Source: Bacteroidia bacterium
Lineage (GTDB): Bacteria > Bacteroidota > Bacteroidia > AKYH767-A > OLB10
DNA length: 6,957 nucleotides
Direction of reading: 5' to 3'
Assembly: GCA_025450095.1 (NCBI GenBank)
Contig: JANWID010000219.1
Span: 1-6,957, forward strand
Shown here: positions 1 to 5,698 of the stretch, one piece after another
Position numbering within the stretch: position 1 is the stretch's first letter
Layout of the letters: every line of letters begins with the position of its first letter
The notes under the pieces: model-generated
Databases searched by the model: none
What the model saw: only the letters and a program-made list of their open reading frames with translations
Told to the model about the DNA's origin: nothing
Program-made: the position numbers and the translations under genes

Positions 1-192
1 AACTCACACATGACTGTTGATGTTTATAATACAACCGGTCAAAAAGTAGCAAGCCTCTTTGATGAGCAAGTTGAATCGGGTGGTATATATAGTATCAAGT
101 TTAATTCTTCAGAAATACTTCCAGGTATTTATTATTATCAAGTACGAGTTGATGATAAGGTATTTTCTGGCAAGCTGACTGTTATTAAATAA
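1..192 (+). CDS. C-terminal end of a T9SS-secreted protein (type A sorting domain), 5' end outside window
   Basis: The frame is open from the first base, so this is the 3' end of a longer gene; the first in-window ATG (position 10) falls inside the domain and is not a real start. The visible 63 residues match the second half of the Por_Secre_tail / type A T9SS sorting domain: a VDVYNTTGQKV strand-turn (the family's VxVYNxxGQ motif), a glycine-containing turn (ESGGIYSIKF), LPGIYYYQVRV (the LxxGIYxYxL motif) and a basic end, GKLTVIK. In known systems this tail takes a protein that has already crossed the inner membrane through the outer-membrane T9SS channel; it is then cut off and the cargo is released or attached to surface lipopolysaccharide. 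The catalytic or binding part of the protein lies upstream and cannot be inferred. A strong terminator follows 12 nt after the stop. Confidence 0.87.
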   Translation, partial: NSHMTVDVYNTTGQKVASLFDEQVESGGIYSIKFNSSEILPGIYYYQVRVDDKVFSGKLTVIK

Positions 193-204
193 TTTGAACA
201 ATTT

Positions 205-244
205 AAAGAAAGCAGGAGTAAATTTTTACTCCTGCTTTCTTTTT
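205..244 (+). terminator. Strong rho-independent terminator after the T9SS-tail gene
   Basis: A perfect 18-bp inverted repeat (205-222 with 225-242) has its core in GCAGGAG/CTCCTGC and is followed by a T-run ending at 244. The formal loop is only 2 nt, so the innermost A-T pairs probably open to make a 4-6 nt loop. The left arm begins with an A-rich stretch, so it could also stop transcription from the opposite strand. It lies 12 nt after the stop codon of the upstream gene and separates that gene from the glycan cassette. Confidence 0.92.
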
Positions 245-250
245 ATATAT

Positions 251-272
251 CCGGATTAGTATATTTATCCGG
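251..272. repeat. Short inverted repeat CCGGAT/ATCCGG
   Basis: Two perfect 6-bp arms (251-256 and 267-272) surround a 10-nt AT-rich spacer, just after the terminator and upstream of the glycosyltransferase gene. It could be an operator or a weak hairpin. Nothing else supports a function, and a 6-bp match can arise by chance. Confidence 0.3.
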
Positions 273-279
273 TTAAAAT

Positions 280-314
280 TTTGTCAATGATCCCAGTCTG
301 TTTCCTGATCTTTG
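280..314 (+). promoter_or_regulatory. Possible weak Bacteroidetes-type promoter for the glycan cassette
   Basis: TTTG at 280-283 and GATCTTTG at 307-314 resemble the Bacteroidetes -33 (TTTG) and -7 (TAnnTTTG) elements with a 23-nt spacer; the -7 box has one mismatch. If it is real, transcription would begin near 320. That is downstream of the TTG at 312 and would favour GTG 390 or ATG 396 as the glycosyltransferase start. The evidence is only this weak consensus match plus position after a strong terminator, where a new promoter is needed. Confidence 0.22.
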
Positions 315-1547
315 TGCCTGGCTGATTTTAACAAGCTCGATTATAAAAATATTTCAAAAATCTCAAATTCAAAAAACATAACTACGCATGTGTTAATGGT
401 GCCAAGCTGGTATCCTGGCAAGGGTCGCCCGGGAGCTGGTATTTTTATTCAAAAGCATGTTTTTGAAATTACAAAGTACTGTCATGCATGTATCTTAAAT
501 TTCGAGTTTATTTCGGATAAAACGGTTGATCAGAAAAGGGTTGTTGTTGAAAACGGAACGCATGAGAGTATAACTGAAGTAACTATTTATATAGTGAACA
601 GAAGTGGTGTTCTTGGTAGCCTGATCAATATAATTCTCATAAACTATTATTTCATAAAGGAAGCGTTTTTGTTCAGAAGATTTCGGTATAACCTGATTCA
701 TATCCATGTAATTTATCATATCGGATTATACATTTTCCCATATTTGCTTTTTACAAGGATTCCTATTGTAATCACGGAGCACTGGACCGGATATTATGAC
801 TTTGACGGTCGTTATAAAAAGTTAAATATCCTGGCCAGGAAAGTTATCAGTTTTATTTTTAGAAAAGCTAAAGCAGTTACAGTGGTTTCGGAAACCCTGG
901 GTAAAAAACTGCATGAATTATTTTCAGTAGGAGATAAGACTATTGTAGTTGGGAATGTTTTAACAATAAATAAGGAATTGTTACCGGTAGATTTAGTCAA
1001 TGAAGATAAGTTCAGGTTTTTAGTGATTGCAAACCTGGATGACAGGCAAAAAAATATTTCAGGAATTATTGATGCTTTCAGTAAAGTGAAAAAGCAATTA
1101 AGCAATATCAACATTCACCTTACCATAGTAGGAGAAGGCAAGGATCGTGAAAAACTTGCCTTGCTCGCACGAGAAAGCGGAATGAGCAATTCAGAAATTG
1201 AATTTTCCGGCTATGTTGAAAATTCAATGTTGCGTTCTTATTATGCAAAATCACATTGTTATATTATGAACAGTAACTTTGAAACATTTTCAATATCCAC
1301 TGCCGAAGCTTTGTTGAATGGGTTGCCTGTTATTTCAACAAAATGCGGGGGGCCAGAAGAGTATATTAACGATCGATGTGGAGTTTTGATTGAAGTTGGT
1401 AATACTAAATTGTTGGAAAGCTCTTTGTTGCATATTATTCATGGCTACGACAAATACAATAGAAATGAAATAATACAGTATGCTCAACAGCGATTTCAAA
1501 ATGTTGCAGGTGAGCAATTTTATAAGTTATACCAAAATATTATTTAA
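312..1547 (+). CDS. Family-4 glycosyltransferase (GT-B fold)
   Basis: Predicted cytoplasmic retaining glycosyltransferase that moves a sugar from a nucleotide-sugar donor to a growing glycan, probably for surface polysaccharide or lipopolysaccharide. Residues below are numbered from TTG 312. The N-terminal Rossmann half starts with VLMVPSWYPGKGRPGAGIF (27-45), the typical GT4 opening with its glycine-containing acceptor loop, followed by the IHIHVIYH strand and the ITEHW segment. The C-terminal half has FLVIANLDDRQKNI, LTIVGEGKD, IEFSGYV, and the donor-binding ETFSISTAE stretch with the EX7E pair at E324 and E332, then GLPVISTKCGGPEEYI. The length of about 380-411 aa is normal. The start is undecided: an in-frame stop at 306-308 limits it, and candidates are TTG 312 (longest, used here), GTG 390 and ATG 396; ATG 396 would trim the first beta-strand. 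No Shine-Dalgarno is seen. The FkbM methyltransferase follows 19 nt later, suggesting an operon. The sugar and acceptor cannot be read from the sequence. Confidence 0.93.
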   Translation: MCLADFNKLDYKNISKISNSKNITTHVLMVPSWYPGKGRPGAGIFIQKHVFEITKYCHACILNFEFISDKTVDQKRVVVENGTHESITEVTIYIVNRSGVLGSLINIILINYYFIKEAFLFRRFRYNLIHIHVIYHIGLYIFPYLLFTRIPIVITEHWTGYYDFDGRYKKLNILARKVISFIFRKAKAVTVVSETLGKKLHELFSVGDKTIVVGNVLTINKELLPVDLVNEDKFRFLVIANLDDRQKNISGIIDAFSKVKKQLSNINIHLTIVGEGKDREKLALLARESGMSNSEIEFSGYVENSMLRSYYAKSHCYIMNSNFETFSISTAEALLNGLPVISTKCGGPEEYINDRCGVLIEVGNTKLLESSLLHIIHGYDKYNRNEIIQYAQQRFQNVAGEQFYKLYQNII

Positions 1548-1566
1548 CTAATTAAGTTTCTCCGAC

Positions 1567-2442
1567 GTGAAAAGAACCTTGTGCAAATTAGTACGATTTT
1601 ATACCTTATACTTTCCTTTAAGAAAGGGAAAGGTGCCATTACTGCTGTTGTTAAATAAGTTAGGATTATTCAGGCACATCACTGAAATTGGTAAAATAAA
1701 AAACAGATCTTTAGTATATCTTAACCTGGAAGACTGGGTCCAGCAACTCGTGTATTTTTTTGGAGTTTATGAGTATGAAAAACCAGAATCGGAGGAATGG
1801 ATTTCAATAGCTGCTAAAAGCAAACTAATACTGGATATTGGTGCCAATTTTGGTTATTATTCCATTCTTGCAGCTGATATAAACCCGACTTCCCGAATAT
1901 ATTCCTTTGAACCTGCTCCAGAAACATTTGCACGATTAAAAGTCAATATTGAATTAAATAAGTTTTCTAACATTCAACTTGTCAACAAGGGCGTTTCTGA
2001 TACTGAAGGAAACTTCACACTTTACCTTTCGAAAACAGATAATTCCGGAATGACAAGCTTACGGATTCCGGAAAATTATTCCGGGGAAAGCGTTTCGGTT
2101 GATGTTGTTTCCTGTGACAGGTTTATAAAAAACCAATCGTTGAGTGGGGTAGACCTTGTAAAAATTGATGTGGAAGGGAATGAGTTCAATGTGTTGAAAG
2201 GCATGGAGGATATAATTAAAAATGACCAACCGGTTATTTTTATTGAACTGATGGAAAATCACTTGAAGAGGTTCGGTCACAACCTTAATGTAGTTTTTGA
2301 CTTTTTCAATGAACGAAATTACCGCATGTACGAATTCAGGAAGAATGAGGGATTCATGCTACTCCAGGATCCAAAAGATGTTGGATTGGCAATCTGTTGT
2401 CCTGAATCAAAACTTGATAAATTGTCTTTTCATTCAAATTAA
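1567..2442 (+). CDS. FkbM family SAM-dependent methyltransferase
   Basis: A 291-residue protein of the FkbM / Methyltransf_21 family, class I methyltransferases that O-methylate sugars or other hydroxyl groups, often in glycan gene clusters. Motif I, the SAM-binding glycine loop, is LDIGANFGYYS (D90, G92, G96). The acidic residue ending the second strand is in SFEPAPETF (E115). The family signature KIDVEGNEFNVLKG (K199, D201, E203, G204, E206) is intact, followed by PVIFIELME. The roughly 80 residues before motif I are basic and leucine-rich (RKGKVPLLLLLNKLGLF), possibly amphipathic, but no clear membrane span or signal peptide is present, so it is probably cytoplasmic. The start is GTG 1567: an in-frame TAA at 1549-1551 leaves no earlier option and no nearby ATG exists. 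It lies 19 nt after the glycosyltransferase and is followed by a likely terminator, so it probably methylates the glycan built by its partner; the substrate is inferred only from context. Confidence 0.93.
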   Translation: MKRTLCKLVRFYTLYFPLRKGKVPLLLLLNKLGLFRHITEIGKIKNRSLVYLNLEDWVQQLVYFFGVYEYEKPESEEWISIAAKSKLILDIGANFGYYSILAADINPTSRIYSFEPAPETFARLKVNIELNKFSNIQLVNKGVSDTEGNFTLYLSKTDNSGMTSLRIPENYSGESVSVDVVSCDRFIKNQSLSGVDLVKIDVEGNEFNVLKGMEDIIKNDQPVIFIELMENHLKRFGHNLNVVFDFFNERNYRMYEFRKNEGFMLLQDPKDVGLAICCPESKLDKLSFHSN

Positions 2443-2460
2443 CTACGGTGAAGTTAAGTT

Positions 2461-2502
2461 TTGATTCGAGAGCTCATTCAGGTTTCGTCGAATCAATTTT
2501 TT
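2461..2502 (+). terminator. Probable rho-independent terminator of the glycan cassette
   Basis: A perfect 9-bp inverted repeat, TTGATTCGA (2461-2469) and TCGAATCAA (2488-2496), is followed immediately by six T residues (2497-2502) and begins 19 nt after the methyltransferase stop. The stem is AT-rich and the loop is long (18 nt), so it is weaker than the terminator at 205-244, but its position and U-tract are right. Confidence 0.58.
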
Positions 2503-2639
2503 ACAACTACGAGAAGTGATTCTTGCTATAGTTTTTTCTTATTACATCAAAGGACCGAACAATAAATTTGAAGATTGATTTGTTAAATGTTTGATAATTA
2601 GATATATACTAGTGTTTTAATGCGTTAATGAATTTGTAG

Positions 2640-2669
2640 TTTGGAGGAAAGATTTTTATTTTATATTTG
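2640..2669 (+). promoter_or_regulatory. Bacteroidetes-type promoter for the FG-GAP/UnbV gene
   Basis: TTTG at 2640-2643 and an exact TAnnTTTG match (TATATTTG, 2662-2669) are separated by 18 nt, matching the known Bacteroidetes -33/-7 arrangement. Transcription would start about 5-8 nt after the -7 box, giving a short 5' leader of roughly 10 nt before the ATG at 2686. The surrounding sequence is strongly AT-rich. A second TTTG at 2633-2636 would give a 25-nt spacer and is less likely. Confidence 0.52.
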
Positions 2670-2685
2670 TTAAAACTGAAATCAT

Positions 2686-4431
2686 ATGAAAATCATTATG
2701 AGATTATTTGTCATCTGCTTTTTCATAATTCAAACTTGTTCTGGTCAAACGTTCACAAAGATGTTATTTGGCCCGATGGTTAATGATGGGCTATCTTCTT
2801 ATGGATCGGCATGGGTTGATTACGACAATGATGATGACCTGGACATGTTTGTAACATCTGTTTACAACGAAGATGATGCTATGTATAAAAACAATAACAA
2901 CGGAACATTTTCGATCGTGTTATTGGGTGACCTTACAGATGACAATACCAATTCATATACTTCAACATGGGGTGATGTAAATAATGACGGATTTATCGAT
3001 GTGTTCGTAGCTCATGGTAATCAAACTACCGCACATATTAATGCCTTATATCTTAATTCTGTTTCAGGTGCATTTACAATTGTAAATACTCCGCCTTTTA
3101 GTACTGATCTTGGTAAATCTGATGGCGCCTCTTTTGCCGATTACGACAATGACGGATTACTAGATCTTTATGTATCCAACTTTACAATGATGGCCAATTA
3201 TTTGTATCATAATGATGGCAATGGCACATTTACCAAGATTACATCCGGGGCACCCGTAACCGATATTGCCAGTACTGCTTCTTCCGCTTGGGGTGATTAT
3301 GACAATGACAATGACCTGGACTTGTTTGTTGGAAATTATGGAGCTGTCAACAATCTTTACCGAAATGATGGAAATGGGACTTTTACAAAAATAACTTCCG
3401 GGGCAATTGTTACTACAACCAGCAACTCACATGGAGCTAGTTGGGGTGATTATGATAATGACGGTTGGCTTGATTTGTTTGTTGCTCGCTATAATCAGAC
3501 AAATCTTTTATATAAAAATAATGGAAACGGCACCTTCACAAGCATTACCGGTATTCCTGTAACATTGGCTACCGGCTTGTCTACAGGATCAGTCTGGGCT
3601 GATTACGATAATGATGGAGATCTGGATCTGTTTGTATGCAATTCTGATGGTGACAATGGCGTTACACCACATTACAATGAATTTTATATCAATAATGGAA
3701 ACGGGACATTCTCAACTGCGAATATGTCGCCTATTACCACCGACATGGATTTTGGAAGGGGTGCAAGCTGGGGCGATTATGACAAGGACGGAGACCTTGA
3801 TCTTCATGTATCGAATGAAGCAGGTTCGAATGATGTATTGTATATAAACAACGGTAATTCCAACAGTTGGATCAATATCAAATGTATTGGTACTTTATCA
3901 AACAAATCTGCTATTGGAGCCCGGATAAAGGTTAAGGCAGTGGTTAATGGGGTATCCATGTGGCAGAATAATTTTATTTCAGCCCAAACAGGTTATGCAG
4001 GCATGAATAGCCTGAATGTTGAATTTGGTTTCGGAAATGCTACATTGATTGATTCGCTTATTGTTGAATGGCCTTCCGGATTAATATGCGCTTACATCGG
4101 GGTGAATGTGAATCAATATATCACCATTGAAGAGAACTGTACCTTATCGGGAGTAGCTGACCCAGGAAACAAGCAAAACCTGATCTTATATCCGAACCCG
4201 ACTCATGGATTGTTGAAGATTGAGTTTTTTGATCAGAAAGTCAACCAACATACAATTGAAGTAACTGACATTGCAGGCAGGATGATCTACAGTGAAGTTA
4301 TCGAACATGAAATTTCTGAACCATATTTTTTAAATATGGCTGAAATCATAGAAGAAAGTGGTTATTATTTTGTCAATGTAAGGAGCAGTAATAATATTCA
4401 AACTGGAAAAATCTGCCTTATACGAGATTAA
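2686..4431 (+). CDS. Secreted FG-GAP/VCBS repeat protein with ASPIC/UnbV domain and T9SS type A sorting tail (CRTAC1-like)
   Basis: A 581-residue exported protein. Residues 1-21 form a Sec signal peptide (MKIIMRLF then a hydrophobic core), probably cut before Q21 (CSG|Q); the cysteine there lacks a proper lipobox. ATG 2698 is an alternative start that also keeps the signal. Seven acidic DxDxDG-type calcium loops followed by LDLFV-like strands begin at residues 45, 97, 152, 204, 255, 306 and 364, spaced 51-58 residues apart, as expected for FG-GAP/VCBS blades of a single seven-bladed propeller. Residues about 393-475 form an ASPIC/UnbV domain (NSWINIKCIG, AIGARIKVKA, DSLIVEWPSG). Residues about 498-581 form a T9SS type A tail starting with LYPNPTHG and containing VTDIAGRMIY and SGYYFVNV. 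Known relatives are secreted or surface proteins thought to bind matrix or carbohydrate; no enzymatic residues are recognisable, so the ligand is unknown. It is a stand-alone gene with its own promoter. Confidence 0.95.
   Translation: MKIIMRLFVICFFIIQTCSGQTFTKMLFGPMVNDGLSSYGSAWVDYDNDDDLDMFVTSVYNEDDAMYKNNNNGTFSIVLLGDLTDDNTNSYTSTWGDVNNDGFIDVFVAHGNQTTAHINALYLNSVSGAFTIVNTPPFSTDLGKSDGASFADYDNDGLLDLYVSNFTMMANYLYHNDGNGTFTKITSGAPVTDIASTASSAWGDYDNDNDLDLFVGNYGAVNNLYRNDGNGTFTKITSGAIVTTTSNSHGASWGDYDNDGWLDLFVARYNQTNLLYKNNGNGTFTSITGIPVTLATGLSTGSVWADYDNDGDLDLFVCNSDGDNGVTPHYNEFYINNGNGTFSTANMSPITTDMDFGRGASWGDYDKDGDLDLHVSNEAGSNDVLYINNGNSNSWINIKCIGTLSNKSAIGARIKVKAVVNGVSMWQNNFISAQTGYAGMNSLNVEFGFGNATLIDSLIVEWPSGLICAYIGVNVNQYITIEENCTLSGVADPGNKQNLILYPNPTHGLLKIEFFDQKVNQHTIEVTDIAGRMIYSEVIEHEISEPYFLNMAEIIEESGYYFVNVRSSNNIQTGKICLIRD
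2818..3830 (+). repeat. Seven tandem FG-GAP/VCBS coding repeats
   Basis: Seven coding repeats share a D-Y-D-N-D-x-D/G-L-D-L-F-V core. Core loops begin at 2818, 2974, 3139, 3295, 3448, 3601 and 3775. The unit between loops ends with NNGNGTF or NDGNGTF and a variable stretch. The third and fourth units share the protein string GNGTFTKITSGA, yet their codons differ at several synonymous positions, so the duplication is old or the protein sequence is held by selection. Repeat 2 has the most divergent loop (DVNNDGFIDVFV). Confidence 0.9.
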
Positions 4432-4524
4432 CCTAGTGTATTATTGTTGATTGCCTTGATTGAATCCGCTTGTGTAATAACTACGATGTTCTAAAAGGTA
4501 ATGCTGCGAATTACAAAGCATCAT

Positions 4525-5310
4525 TCATTCATCCATTTCCTTTAAAACTCTTATTGCCCTTTGCCTGGTCTCGGCATCCTCCGGATAACGGATCGGCATT
4601 TCAATGGCTTTTTTAATATAGGCTTTGGCATAGGAAGAATCCAAATCTTCGTCGCGTTTCATGTAAGTGATTCCCAATTCCAGGTAATGTATCTGGTTCT
4701 GGGGATCTAGTTTCATCGCTTCCTTAAAGTATCGGATTGCTTCTTCATAAGTTCCACCTTCGATTCCTTTTCCGAAAAACAATGCGATCATTTTTTGTTC
4801 GAGCATTGAAAATCCGGCCACTTCACGATGCCATCTACCCATGATATGCATAGCAAAAGATAAAGACGGATTCAAACGCAATGCTTCTTCACACGACAAC
4901 CGAATCTGGCGCGCCAGCGAAACTTTTACCTTGGTGGAAGCCCCTTCGCTCAGTCGTCCCAAAGCAAGTCCGACATTATAGTGCGCCATAGAACTTTTAG
5001 GATCAATTTTTACGGCTTTTCCGGCTAGCTCCAATGCTCGACGGTATTTTTTTTCACGTGCTTCAAAAGATAAGTTCGTGTAGTTTGGTGCTGCAAGGGA
5101 ATTAGCTGCTGCGTTAAGCAACGTGATATTGGTTGAATCGGTAACCAGGAGTTGTTCGAGGAGGGGAACGGCTTCATCAAACAGATGTGAGCGATACAGA
5201 TTCATCGCCTTGTAGAAATCCGACGTGGTATCCTGTGCCGATAAGGGAATCACCGGGTATACCATTATGAAAATGGTAAATATGTACAAACAAGTGAATC
5301 GTTTTCTCAC
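4525..5310 (-). CDS. Exported TPR protein resembling the RMDN (regulator of microtubule dynamics) family
   Basis: A 261-residue protein. Residues 1-26 look like a Sec signal peptide: basic MRKR, a hydrophobic core, then a PLSAQ|D cleavage site typical of Bacteroidetes. The rest is all-helical with tetratricopeptide character: about 31-64 (FYKAMNLYRSHLFDEAVPLLEQ), 85-121 (RALELAGKAVKIDP then AHYNVGLALGRL), 130-166 and 186-219 (TYEEAIRYFKEAMKLDP then HYLELGITYMKR). The stretch MGRWHREVAGFSMLEQKMIALFFG (157-180) followed by TYEEAIRYF is the hallmark I recall for RMDN/FAM82-type TPR proteins of animals and their bacterial relatives. It probably acts as a periplasmic or membrane-associated protein-protein adaptor; no enzyme motif is visible. 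The start is GTG 5310: a TAA lies seven codons upstream, and the next ATG would remove the signal peptide. It is convergent with the FG-GAP gene (93-bp gap) and divergent from the PKD gene. Confidence 0.9.
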   Translation of the reverse strand: MRKRFTCLYIFTIFIMVYPVIPLSAQDTTSDFYKAMNLYRSHLFDEAVPLLEQLLVTDSTNITLLNAAANSLAAPNYTNLSFEAREKKYRRALELAGKAVKIDPKSSMAHYNVGLALGRLSEGASTKVKVSLARQIRLSCEEALRLNPSLSFAMHIMGRWHREVAGFSMLEQKMIALFFGKGIEGGTYEEAIRYFKEAMKLDPQNQIHYLELGITYMKRDEDLDSSYAKAYIKKAIEMPIRYPEDAETRQRAIRVLKEMDE

Positions 5311-5342
5311 GGTGTTTGAAATTATGCATTACCAGTCAATTT

Positions 5343-5370
5343 CAAAAATAGTTACCCGATTCTTTTCAAA
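5343..5370 (-). promoter_or_regulatory. Possible Bacteroidetes-type promoter of the TPR gene
   Basis: On the minus strand TATTTTTG (5350 down to 5343) is an exact TAnnTTTG -7 match, with TTTG (5370 down to 5367) upstream as a -33 element. The 16-nt spacer is a little short. It would place the transcript start about 25-30 nt before the GTG start at 5310, a plausible leader length. Confidence 0.4.
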
Positions 5371-5391
5371 CAGGGTACTGGTATTAGCATT

Positions 5392-5417
5392 AGAACAATA
5401 TCAGGATCAGTTGTTCT
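5392..5417. repeat. 7-bp inverted repeat AGAACAA/TTGTTCT upstream of the TPR gene
   Basis: Perfect 7-bp arms at 5392-5398 and 5411-5417 flank a 12-nt spacer; the right arm overlaps a second small palindrome, GTTCTGAAC (5413-5421). It lies just upstream of the putative TPR promoter, where an operator or activator site could sit. There is no T-run on either strand, so it is not a terminator. Confidence 0.35.
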
Positions 5418-5479
5418 GAACAAGGGAATTTTTCACCTCACGCGTAATGTAAATGCCAAAACGAGCCAGTAGGTGGTAT

Positions 5480-5516
5480 TTTGAACCTGCATCTTACAAG
5501 GAAGAAAATAATTTTG
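5480..5516 (+). promoter_or_regulatory. Possible promoter for the PKD-domain gene
   Basis: TAATTTTG (5509-5516) is an exact TAnnTTTG match, with TTTG at 5480-5483 as a -33 candidate; the 25-nt spacer is longer than usual. Transcription would start near 5522 and leave an approximately 175-nt 5' leader that includes three small palindromes and the 9-bp tandem repeat. No better match to the consensus was seen closer to the start codon. Confidence 0.3.
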
Positions 5517-5674
5517 ATAAAGTCATATAAAATTGAATATCAATAGTATATGAATGTTGGTGACTCGTTGAATACCCTTCAATCGCGCATAAGACATGCG
5601 TTTCGAGAACTTTTCTGACAAGCATGCGTAAGAGGCGAAGGTTGTTACGGCAGCCTGTGTCAATTGAACTTGAA

Positions 5675-5692
5675 TAAACCTGTTAAACCTGT
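5675..5692. repeat. Perfect tandem 9-bp repeat (TAAACCTGT x2) before the PKD start codon
   Basis: Two identical, directly adjacent copies (5675-5683 and 5684-5692) end 6 nt before the ATG at 5699, exactly where the ribosome contacts the message. It may be a small slippage duplication or a binding site for a regulator. Confidence 0.8.
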
Positions 5693-5698
5693 GATTTT

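Larger units (their letters stand above)
5311..5698. other. Divergent intergenic region (388 bp) with candidate promoters, small palindromes and a tandem repeat
   Basis: No convincing coding sequence was seen; the open frames here are short and resemble nothing recognisable. The stretch contains possible Bacteroidetes promoters in both directions (minus 5343-5370, plus 5480-5516), a 7-bp inverted repeat at 5392-5417, small palindromes at 5532-5544, 5568-5582 and 5586-5600, CATGCGT in direct repeat at 5595-5601 and 5623-5629, and a 9-bp tandem repeat at 5675-5692. It therefore most likely holds the control regions of the two divergent genes. Confidence 0.6.

Noticed and set aside
287..325. ATG-initiated small open frame before the glycosyltransferase
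   Set aside because: It encodes only 12 residues, has no ribosome-binding signal and resembles nothing known; a leader peptide cannot be supported.
495..1517. Three minus-strand open frames opposite the glycosyltransferase
   Set aside because: They are antisense shadows of a gene with complete GT4 motifs and contain no domain of their own.
2643..2650. GGAGG-like Shine-Dalgarno sequence upstream of the FG-GAP gene
   Set aside because: It lies about 40 nt before the ATG, upstream of the predicted -7 box, with no suitable start codon nearby; Bacteroidetes genes rarely use this signal.
3611..3847. Plus-strand open frame of 78 codons inside the FG-GAP gene
   Set aside because: It is an out-of-frame shadow of the repetitive GAT/AAT-rich calcium-loop coding sequence.
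4432..4524. Possible bidirectional terminator between the convergent FG-GAP and TPR genes
   Set aside because: Only a 5-bp GTAAT/ATTAC hairpin without a T-run was found, too weak to call a terminator.
4521..4532. Three TCAT units at the TPR stop codon as a phase-variable repeat
   Set aside because: Three copies of a tetranucleotide are too few to suggest slippage, and they sit at the end of the gene where effects would be minor.
5225..5419. Plus-strand open frame of 64 codons across the TPR gene start
   Set aside because: It overlaps the signal-peptide end of the TPR gene antisense and then non-coding sequence; it has no recognisable domain.
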